Shown in pieces: positions 1-5,169 of a DNA stretch of 6,254 nucleotides (positions are counted from its first letter, which is position 1; each line of letters begins with the position of its first letter). The stretch covers positions 1 through 6,254 of the forward strand of contig JADZGG010000322.1 in the NCBI GenBank assembly GCA_020854015.1. The letters run 5' to 3'. The position numbers and the translations under genes are program-made. The DNA is from Flavobacteriales bacterium (GTDB lineage Bacteria > Bacteroidota > Bacteroidia > Flavobacteriales_F > PHOS-HE28). The notes beneath the pieces were generated by a model that worked only from the letters and a program-made list of their open reading frames with translations, was not told the origin of the DNA and made no database searches.

Positions 1-33
1 CGGGCCTGCACCAGGTCAATGCTCTGTCGCGGC

Positions 34-873
34 TTAGCGCAAGGTGAACTTCACCGGCAGCACGAAGCGGCACTTCACGGCCTTTCCGTTCATCTTACCG
101 GGGTTCCAGTTGGGCATGGCTTTCACCAATCGCTGGGCTTCCTTGTCGAGGCCTGCGCTCACGCCCTTCTTCAGCTTCACGTCGCTGATCTTACCGTCCT
201 TCTCCACTACGAACTCCACGTACACCTTGCCCTGGATGCCAGCATCGGCCTCCATGTCAGGGTACTTCTGGAGCTTGCCAAGGAACTCGTACATCTTCTC
301 CATGCCACCGGGGAACTCGGGCTGCTCCTGCACGGCTGCGAGATCGAAGGTCTCCTCCTCCACGGGGGGCGGGGGCGGGGGCGCGTCGATGTTCTGGCCC
401 TCTTGGTTGGTCTGTCCGGCGGTGGTCTCGGTCAGGTCCGCCTGGGTGGGTGGCGGTTCATCCACGGGCTCATCCGCAGCTTCCACGGCGACGAACTGCA
501 CCGTTTCGATCTGGGGTTGGGGCGGGGGGATCACTTCGGGGGGTGGAGGCGGTTCCTCTGGCTGCTCTTCGAACAGCTCCAGGTTCACATCCACTATCTT
601 CTTCTTCACCTCCATCTCTTCCTCCCCGTTGCCAAGCTTCGTGATGATGTATGGGGTGCCCACGGCGGCCATGAACAAGCCAATACCCAACATCATGGCC
701 ATGCCCAGGCGTTTGTTGTAATCCCTACGCAGCACGAAGGCCCCATAGTCGCGGTTGTGATTCGCGAACACGATGTTGTTTCGCACCTGCTGCAGTACGT
801 TCATCCAGCTGTTGTCCACGGTGAGCAATAAGCTCACGGCCAGCAGGACCACGATGAAGATGATGTAGGACAT
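34..873 (-). CDS. tonB: TonB energy transducer with extra N-terminal hydrophobic segment
   Basis: A 279-residue TonB-family protein that should carry energy from the ExbB/ExbD proton channel across the periplasm to outer-membrane TonB-dependent transporters. Seen in order: a hydrophobic stretch at residues 3-19; the Bacteroidota-type motif NRDYGAFVLRRDYNKR (40-55); a membrane segment at about 57-79; an acidic, proline-rich spacer (about 100-172) with runs of five and six prolines; and a TonB C-terminal domain (about 186-279) with FPGG, YPDMEADAGIQGKVYVEF, MPNWNPGKMNGK and a final PVKFTL. It is the last gene of the exbB-exbD-exbD-tonB operon and starts 4 bases after the upstream exbD stop, which suggests translational coupling. 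An alternative start is Met24 (ATG complement at 802-804), which would remove the first hydrophobic segment and give the usual one-helix TonB. I keep the longer start because the extra codons look coding and the spacing is tight. The family assignment is very secure; the start is not. Confidence 0.95.
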   Translation of the reverse strand: MSYIIFIVVLLAVSLLLTVDNSWMNVLQQVRNNIVFANHNRDYGAFVLRRDYNKRLGMAMMLGIGLFMAAVGTPYIITKLGNGEEEMEVKKKIVDVNLELFEEQPEEPPPPPEVIPPPQPQIETVQFVAVEAADEPVDEPPPTQADLTETTAGQTNQEGQNIDAPPPPPPVEEETFDLAAVQEQPEFPGGMEKMYEFLGKLQKYPDMEADAGIQGKVYVEFVVEKDGKISDVKLKKGVSAGLDKEAQRLVKAMPNWNPGKMNGKAVKCRFVLPVKFTLR

Positions 874-877
874 GGTG

Positions 878-1504
878 TCAGAATTTGAGCTTCTCCGCGT
901 CGATCAGGAGCTGCTCTTCGGGTTTGATGGTATCCTGAACCGCATACTTGCCGATCCCGCTGATGTCCATCTCGTCAACGATGTCGATCATGTTGCGGAA
1001 CTTGGCGTCCTTCTCGGGCTTGATGATCACGAAGAGGGCGTCCTTCTGCTTCTGAGCCAGGTTCTTCAGGCTGTCGAAAGCGGCTTCATTGATCTTCTGC
1101 TCGTTAAGTTGCTTCGCGTAGGTGTTGATGCGCTCGATCGTGGGCTTGTTCAGCTCGATCAGCATTTTCTCCACATCCTTGAAGTTCGTGCGGGTAAGCT
1201 GCGTCTCTCCCGGCTTGTAGGCATCCCTGTAGTAGAGGATCTGGTCCTTCGAGGTCAGGAAGAGCGTGAGCGCATTGTTGACCTTGTCGAGTTCCTTGGG
1301 CTGATCGTCCTCCGGTGGCACCGGGAACGTGAGCTGCAAGGTGCTCGGCTTATACATGGTGGTGGTGAGGATGAAGAAGGTGAGCAGCAGGAAGGCCAAG
1401 TCCACCATCGGCGTCATGTCGATGCGGGTATTGCCTTTCTTGGCGCGTTTCTTCTGGTGTCTGCCACCTCCGCCGCCTTCTCCTCCTCCGGGTGCTTCTG
1501 CCAT
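878..1504 (-). CDS. exbD: ExbD/TolR biopolymer transport protein (second exbD of operon)
   Basis: A 208-residue ExbD/TolR-family protein, the single-helix subunit that sits in the pore of the ExbB pentamer and couples proton flow to TonB. After a glycine-rich, basic leader (residues 1-24) comes the family signature IDMTPMVDLAFLLLTFF (28-44). It includes Asp35 at the start of the membrane helix, the position of the essential proton-carrying aspartate of ExbD. The helix spans about 34-49. The periplasmic domain has a charged middle (about 105-152, likely helical) and the usual C-terminal core around FVIIKPEKDAKFRNMIDIVDEM (158-179). It is longer than E. coli ExbD (about 141 residues), as is common in Bacteroidota. 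It lies between the first exbD (74 bases upstream) and tonB (4 bases downstream). It differs clearly from the other ExbD outside the signature, so it is not a recent tandem duplicate. Confidence 0.95.
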   Translation of the reverse strand: MAEAPGGGEGGGGGRHQKKRAKKGNTRIDMTPMVDLAFLLLTFFILTTTMYKPSTLQLTFPVPPEDDQPKELDKVNNALTLFLTSKDQILYYRDAYKPGETQLTRTNFKDVEKMLIELNKPTIERINTYAKQLNEQKINEAAFDSLKNLAQKQKDALFVIIKPEKDAKFRNMIDIVDEMDISGIGKYAVQDTIKPEEQLLIDAEKLKF

Positions 1505-1531
1505 GACTTTGATGCGTTGGCTTTGACGATC

Positions 1532-1559
1532 GTTCCAAGCAGTGGTACACGCTTGGCGT
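1532..1559 (-). other. Intercistronic hairpin between the two exbD genes
   Basis: In the 74-base gap between the two exbD genes, CCAAGC (1535-1540) pairs with GCTTGG (1551-1556). With one bulged A (1541), GTG (1542-1544) also pairs with CAC (1548-1550) across a three-base GTA loop (1545-1547). This gives nine base pairs. No T-run follows on the minus strand, so it is not a standard terminator. It could be an mRNA processing or stability element, or could tune expression of the downstream exbD-tonB pair relative to exbB. The structure is read directly from the sequence; the role is inference. Confidence 0.55.
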
Positions 1560-1578
1560 TGATCGGTTCAAAGCGGTG

Positions 1579-2211
1579 CTACATACGGCTCTCTTCGAGG
1601 TCGGTGATCATCTTGAACCGGTTGATCTTGACCGTGGGTCCTTGGAAGATCTTGATCACCTGGTTCACCGTGGAATAGTTCGCGTTGCCATCCCCTTTCA
1701 GGGCGACAAGGGGGTTCTTACCGCCGCTTCCACTGCTGAAGATCAGCTGGGTCACGCGGATCCAGTCGAGCAGCTGGTTGTTGGCGTCGTCGTAGGGAAT
1801 ACCTCTGCTCGCGCGGTCCACCTCCTTGCGTTCGGTGGGGCTGTTAAGATCGAGGTAGGCGGGCAGTTGTTGCGCGGGGATCCCGATCGCGTTCAGGTTG
1901 GTGAAGCGCACCATCTGATCATCGGTCAGTTGGAACTTGTACCGGTTGGCCATCTCCTTGATGACCTCCGCACGCACCTTCTTGTCGGTGAAATCCCAGA
2001 ACACACGGCCTGCACTGTCCACGATAATGGTCATCAGGTTCTCCGTGGGGATCGGCTGCTGGCTCATGCTGCTCGGCGTATCCACGGTAACTGCCTCCTC
2101 TGGTCGGAACTGCGCGGTGAGCATAAAGAAGGTCACCAACAGGAACGCCAGGTCCACCATCGGGGTCATGTCCAATGAAGGACTGCTCCGGGGCATCTTG
2201 ATCTTCGGCAT
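1579..2211 (-). CDS. exbD: ExbD/TolR biopolymer transport protein (first exbD of operon)
   Basis: A 210-residue ExbD/TolR-family subunit of the proton-driven Ton motor. The short basic N-terminus (MPKIKMPRSS) leads into the signature SLDMTPMVDLAFLLVTFFML (12-31), with Asp20 at the position of the essential membrane aspartate. A single helix spans about 16-33. The large periplasmic part has VTVDTPSS just after the helix and a C-terminal core with NPLVALKGDGNANYSTVNQV (166-185), ending INRFKMITDLEE. It follows exbB by 77 bases and precedes the second exbD by 74, in the order normally seen in Bacteroidota ton operons. The start at 2211 is chosen because the basic leader begins there and the signature lies at the usual distance. 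No Shine-Dalgarno is visible, as expected for this phylum. Paired with the second ExbD, it may form a heterodimer in the ExbB ring; that is inference. Confidence 0.95.
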   Translation of the reverse strand: MPKIKMPRSSPSLDMTPMVDLAFLLVTFFMLTAQFRPEEAVTVDTPSSMSQQPIPTENLMTIIVDSAGRVFWDFTDKKVRAEVIKEMANRYKFQLTDDQMVRFTNLNAIGIPAQQLPAYLDLNSPTERKEVDRASRGIPYDDANNQLLDWIRVTQLIFSSGSGGKNPLVALKGDGNANYSTVNQVIKIFQGPTVKINRFKMITDLEESRM

Positions 2212-2288
2212 GATCTACAGATCGGGTGGTTGTTGGTTCGATGGTCTGACAGCTTCACACCCCATTATGGGCGCGATATGCCATCCTG

Positions 2289-3104
2289 CTATTTGTGGTT
2301 GGCGAGGGTCTGGCTTACGCTGAAGCCGGCCTCATCAATGCCGTGGGTGATCCCGTCGATCTTGGTGCTGAAGTAATTGAACATGATGATCGCGATCGTG
2401 GAACCCGTGATACCGAGGGCGGTATTGATGAGGGCCTCGGAGATACCGGTGGAGAGTGCGGTGGCGTCAGGCGTACCGGCGGTGGCCAATGCGCTGAACG
2501 AGCGGATCATTCCAAGCACCGTTCCGATCAGACCCAGCAGGGTGCTGATGCTGGCGCAGGTGGAAAGGATCACCAGGTTCTTGCTCAGCATGGGAAGCTC
2601 CAGTGCTGTGGCTTCCTCGATCTCCTGCTTCACGCTGTTGATCTTGGTCTCCTTATCCAAGGACGTATCGCGGAGCACGGTCTTGTACTTCTCCAGACCA
2701 CTGCGCATCACGTTGGCAACGCTGCCCTGCTGCTCATCGCAAGCGGTGATGGCCTGATCCACCTGGTCACCGGCCAGCATATGGCGCACATCACCTAGGA
2801 AACTCTCAATGCGGCCCTTGCCTTTCGCGCGGCTCAGTGTGAGGAAGCGCTCGATGCTGAAGATGATCACCAACAAGTTCACGGTGATCAGGATGGGAAC
2901 GATGAAGCCCCCCTTGTGAATGATGCCGAACGTATGCGCAGGCTCAGCCTCGACAGGGTGACCCTTGATCGGATCGCCACCTTCGAAGTTCGAGGCATCA
3001 CCAAGCACGAACATGTAAAACAGGACGCTGACGATCAGCGCAAGGGGGATCGCGATGGCCACGAACATGCTGGACATCTTCCCGGAGTTGCTCTCGTTGC
3101 TCAT
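2289..3104 (-). CDS. exbB: ExbB/TolQ/MotA-family proton channel protein
   Basis: A 271-residue ExbB/TolQ/MotA-family inner-membrane protein, expected to form the pentameric ring through which protons drive the TonB motor. Membrane segments are visible at about 13-34, 66-86, 176-200 and 226-245. The first is an added N-terminal helix not present in E. coli ExbB but common in Bacteroidota homologues. A cytoplasmic domain (about 90-175) lies between helices. The family signature is clear: LLGLIGTVLGMIRSF (189-203) and ISEALINTALGI (221-232), with Thr195 and Thr228 near the pore threonines known in ExbB/TolQ. It is the first gene of the operon and is followed by exbD, exbD and tonB, which settles ExbB over MotA. 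The promoter candidate lies about 100 bases upstream. No Fur-box-like inverted repeat is visible there. Confidence 0.95.
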   Translation of the reverse strand: MSNESNSGKMSSMFVAIAIPLALIVSVLFYMFVLGDASNFEGGDPIKGHPVEAEPAHTFGIIHKGGFIVPILITVNLLVIIFSIERFLTLSRAKGKGRIESFLGDVRHMLAGDQVDQAITACDEQQGSVANVMRSGLEKYKTVLRDTSLDKETKINSVKQEIEEATALELPMLSKNLVILSTCASISTLLGLIGTVLGMIRSFSALATAGTPDATALSTGISEALINTALGITGSTIAIIMFNYFSTKIDGITHGIDEAGFSVSQTLANHK

Positions 3105-3207
3105 TGGAGGTTTGTGACGTTTCTGGGTTGGGTTCTCGTTTGGTCTTTCCGTTGCGTAGCCCTCACATTCTAGCGGGCGAAGCGTGGGATGCGATTTTCA
3201 GGGTGGG

Positions 3208-3238
3208 CAAACATAACAAAGCGGCCGCTCGGACCACA
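3208..3238 (-). promoter_or_regulatory. Bacteroidota-type promoter of the exbB-exbD-exbD-tonB operon
   Basis: Read on the minus strand, 3215-3208 is TATGTTTG, a full match to the Bacteroidota -7 consensus TAnnTTTG. Nineteen bases upstream, 3238-3235 is TGTG, one mismatch from the -33 TTTG. This predicts a transcript starting near 3202 with a leader of roughly 100 bases before the exbB ATG. The spacer contains the 10-base palindrome AGCGGCCGCT (3220-3229). The match is seen in the sequence; promoter activity is inferred. Confidence 0.6.
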
Positions 3239-3489
3239 TTTCCGCAATGTTACCACGCACCTGCCCCCGTTCGACCCCAAGACCTGATGACGATAGGATC
3301 CTAACAGGTTGTGAAATGCACACAGGGCAAGGGGTGCCGAAGGTTGATGAGAAGCGGTTGGGGCTACAACGGCTGTCATACATCGGTCGTGTGTGGCGGG
3401 TAGCGTGATCGAGGAACGGCGCCCATGATCCAGCGAACGGCCCTGGTCCAAGGTGCATTTGGACATCCAACAATGCTGCATCTAGTTAC

Positions 3490-3519
3490 TTTGTATTTAT
3501 TTTCCATGGAATATATTTG
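3490..3519 (+). promoter_or_regulatory. Bacteroidota-type promoter of the pirin-yceI pair
   Basis: TTTG at 3490-3493 and TATATTTG at 3512-3519 both match the Bacteroidota sigma-A consensus (-33 TTTG, -7 TAnnTTTG) exactly, with an 18-base spacer. The surrounding bases are unusually AT-rich for this window. The predicted start of transcription is about 3524-3527, just before the pirin ATG at 3528, so the message would be leaderless or nearly so. Confidence 0.75.
3498..3515. promoter_or_regulatory. Operator-like 18-base imperfect palindrome in the pirin promoter
   Basis: TATTTTCCATGGAATATA is symmetrical over 18 bases except for one central-flank pair (T at 3501 against T at 3512). Its perfect core is TTCCATGGAA (3502-3511). 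It fills the promoter spacer and overlaps the first bases of the -7 element, the position where a repressor would block RNA polymerase. No regulator gene lies in the window, so the binding protein is unknown. AT-rich promoter DNA can give such symmetry by chance. Confidence 0.4.
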
Positions 3520-3527
3520 CCGTCACA

Positions 3528-4403
3528 ATGGACCGCAAGACCTTCCTCCGCAGCAGCCTGATGACCGGTACCGCTCTGATGGCGATGGGCTCCAAGCCCG
3601 GACACTTGGAGCCGGCCATTGCGACAGTGCCGCATGAGCCCGTTGGCTTCAACCACCTTCCCTCGCAAACACCCCGCATCATGGCGAACATGATCCTTCA
3701 CAAGGCCGATACGCGCGGCCATGCCGATCACGGTTGGCTCAACAGTCACCACAGCTTCAGCTTCGCGAACTACTATGACCCAGAGCGCATGCACTTCGGC
3801 GTGTTGCGCGTATTGAATGACGATACCGTGGCCGCAGGCATGGGCTTCAACACCCATCCGCACGACAATATGGAGATCATCTCCATTCCCTTGGAAGGCG
3901 ACCTGGAGCACAAGGACAGCATGGGCAACACGCAAGTGATCCGCCACGGCGACATTCAAGTGTTGAGCGCAGGCACGGGCATTACGCACAGCGAAAAGAA
4001 CCGCAACACCGATAAGCTCACACGCTTCCTGCAGATCTGGGTGTTCCCCAACCAGCGGAACGTGACCCCCCGCTACGACCAGCTCACGCTGGATGTCGCG
4101 GACCGGCACAACCGCTTCCAACAGGTCCTCTCCCCCAGCGCCGAAGATGCTGGCGTGTGGATCCACCAGGACGCGTGGTTCCATCTTGGGAACTTCGACG
4201 CCGCTGCCGGAACCACTTATGCGGTGAAACGCAAGGGCAACGGGGTCTATGCCTTCCTGCTGGAGGGCAGTGCCACCATCAACGGCCAGGCGCTCGATCG
4301 CCGCGATGGTTTGGGCATCTGGGACGTGGACACCGTCGACGTGAAAGCCGGCCCCGGTGGTGCGCAGATCCTGCTGATGGACGTGCCGATGGAACTGAGC
4401 TGA
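3528..4403 (+). CDS. Pirin-family bicupin protein with Tat-like leader
   Basis: A 291-residue pirin-family protein, a two-domain cupin. Characterised relatives include human pirin (an iron-binding nuclear cofactor) and E. coli YhhW (quercetin dioxygenase activity); the natural substrate here is unknown. The N-terminal cupin (about 55-175) has HGWLNSHHSFSFANYYDPER (68-87) and the metal-site motif THPHDNMEIISIPLEGDLEH (109-128). The putative metal ligands are His110, His112, His154 and Glu156, with the same 44-residue spacing as in YhhW. The C-terminal cupin covers about 195-290. The first 50 or so residues are unusual: MDRKTFLRSSL followed by LMTGTALMAMG resembles a twin-arginine signal (R-K instead of R-R). 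Typical relatives begin near Met52 or Met55 (3681 or 3690). I keep 3528 because it is the first in-frame ATG after the stop at 3483, its codons look coding, and the promoter lies directly upstream. It probably shares a transcript with yceI, 31 bases downstream. Confidence 0.93.
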   Translation: MDRKTFLRSSLMTGTALMAMGSKPGHLEPAIATVPHEPVGFNHLPSQTPRIMANMILHKADTRGHADHGWLNSHHSFSFANYYDPERMHFGVLRVLNDDTVAAGMGFNTHPHDNMEIISIPLEGDLEHKDSMGNTQVIRHGDIQVLSAGTGITHSEKNRNTDKLTRFLQIWVFPNQRNVTPRYDQLTLDVADRHNRFQQVLSPSAEDAGVWIHQDAWFHLGNFDAAAGTTYAVKRKGNGVYAFLLEGSATINGQALDRRDGLGIWDVDTVDVKAGPGGAQILLMDVPMELS

Positions 4404-4434
4404 TACGACCGAACGAACAACAACAAACACACCA

Positions 4435-4986
4435 ATGGAAACTGCAACGAAGAATGCCGTGAAGTGGACGATCGATCCCGTGCACAGCGAGATCCAGTTC
4501 AAAGTGAAACACCTGATGATCACCACGGTGACCGGGAGCTTTCAAAAATTCGGCGCCGACATTGAGGCCGAAGGCGATGACCTCAGCCACGCCCGTGTGA
4601 ACTTCTGGGCCGATGCCGAGAGCGTGACCACCGGCAGCGAGCAGCGCGACGGACACCTGAAGAGCCCGGACTTCTTCGACATCGCGAACCACCCGCGCAT
4701 CACCTTCACGGCGAAAGGTGTTAAGGATATTGACCACGATGGCAGCTGGGATATGACCGGTGATCTTACCATCAACGGGATCACCAAGCCCATAACATTG
4801 AGCGTGGAATGGGGCGGGGTGATGAAGGACCCTTGGGGCAACACCAAGGCCGGTGTTACGATCAACGGCAAGTTGAATCGCAAGGAATGGAACCTCAATT
4901 GGAACGCGGCATTGGAAGCTGGCGGCATGTTGGTGAGCGACGAGGTGCGCATCAGCTGCGAGGTGCAGTTGGCCAAGCAGGGCTGA
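4435..4986 (+). CDS. yceI: YceI-family lipocalin-like protein, no signal peptide
   Basis: A 183-residue YceI-family protein. Family structures show a beta-barrel resembling lipocalins that binds isoprenoid or other long amphipathic molecules; the exact role is unsettled. Family landmarks are all present: WTIDPVHSEIQFKVKHLM (11-28), the SPDFFDIANHPRITF block (77-91), GDLTINGITKPITL (109-122), LNRKEWNLNWN (147-157) and the last strand DEVRISCEVQL (169-179). The N-terminus METATKNAVKW has no hydrophobic core, so unlike periplasmic E. coli YceI this protein should stay in the cytoplasm. It lies 31 bases after the pirin gene and is followed by a strong terminator, so the two probably form a bicistronic unit driven from 3490-3519. 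The leader before its ATG is A- and C-rich, without a Shine-Dalgarno. Confidence 0.95.
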   Translation: METATKNAVKWTIDPVHSEIQFKVKHLMITTVTGSFQKFGADIEAEGDDLSHARVNFWADAESVTTGSEQRDGHLKSPDFFDIANHPRITFTAKGVKDIDHDGSWDMTGDLTINGITKPITLSVEWGGVMKDPWGNTKAGVTINGKLNRKEWNLNWNAALEAGGMLVSDEVRISCEVQLAKQG

Positions 4987-5008
4987 GCACACCGACCGAC
5001 CATGAGCG

Positions 5009-5045
5009 AAAAGCCTATCCCCACTGGGGATGGGCCTTCTCTTTT
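5009..5045 (+). terminator. Rho-independent terminator after yceI
   Basis: GCCTATCCCC (5013-5022) pairs with GGGGATGGGC (5026-5035) around a three-base ACT loop. That is ten pairs, one of them a T-G wobble. The stem is preceded by AAAA (5009-5012) and followed by CTTCTCTTTT (5036-5045). It begins 22 bases after the yceI stop and closes the pirin-yceI unit. It also implies that the mscS gene downstream has its own promoter. Confidence 0.88.
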
Positions 5046-5110
5046 ACTGGATCGGCATCACATCGCTGAAAGACATTCCCCTCTGCCTGTGACACAAGCG
5101 TAGGTCCGGC

Positions 5111-5133
5111 GTCCTAAGTTCGTTCGAAAGGAC
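5111..5133 (+). promoter_or_regulatory. Weak promoter candidate and inverted repeat upstream of mscS
   Basis: TAAGTTCG (5115-5122) is one mismatch from the -7 consensus TAnnTTTG, but no good TTTG lies at the expected distance upstream. The same bases fall inside an inverted repeat: GTCCT (5111-5115) with AGGAC (5129-5133), and inside it TTCG (5119-5122) with CGAA (5125-5128). Either an operator or a small leader hairpin is possible. A terminator upstream makes some promoter in 5046-5169 necessary, and this is the best candidate I see. Confidence 0.3.
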
Positions 5134-5169
5134 CCGGCAGTTCAAGATCATCAAACCAGACCCAAGACC

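Larger units (their letters stand above)
3105..3527. other. Divergent intergenic region between ton operon and pirin gene
   Basis: A 423-base non-coding region separates the leftward ton operon from the rightward pirin-yceI genes. Its left part is the exbB leader and promoter; its right end is the pirin promoter. Between about 3240 and 3485 I find no convincing gene. The 103-codon minus-strand frame here (3170-3481) has no recognisable motif and a low-complexity, His/Arg/Cys-scattered composition typical of chance frames. Two small symmetrical elements are present: the perfect palindrome TAGGATCCTA (3294-3303), and GTCCAA/TTGGAC (3446-3451 with 3459-3464, seven-base loop), which lies about 25 bases upstream of the pirin -33 element. 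No tRNA-like or riboswitch-like fold was recognised by eye. Confidence 0.6.

Noticed and set aside
1..33. Start of another operon gene downstream of tonB
   Set aside because: Only 33 bases remain; no start codon or motif can be judged.
19..831. A 270-codon plus-strand open frame
   Set aside because: It is antisense to tonB, whose C-terminal domain is unmistakable. The Leu/His-rich translation is a typical reverse-frame artefact.
872..1678. A 268-codon plus-strand open frame across exbD
   Set aside because: It covers the ExbD gene in reverse and runs through the intergenic hairpin into the next exbD. It has no motif of its own.
2261..2271. Small palindrome CCCATTATGGG between exbB and the first exbD
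   Set aside because: The stem is only four to five pairs, with no T-run and no extension. It is too weak to call a regulatory element.
3105..3260. Fur box upstream of exbB
   Set aside because: Ton systems are often iron-regulated, but I see no GATAATGATAATCATTATC-like inverted repeat in the leader or around the promoter.
3170..3481. A possible 103-residue minus-strand gene in the intergenic region
   Set aside because: No recognisable domain, irregular composition, and it contains the predicted ton promoter near its end. I treat it as a chance frame.
3486..4526. A 346-codon minus-strand open frame spanning the pirin gene, longer than pirin itself
   Set aside because: It is antisense to a protein with clear pirin motifs and metal ligands, runs through the pirin promoter, and its translation is rich in His, Val and Ala with no family motif. 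Such shadows are common in GC-rich coding DNA.
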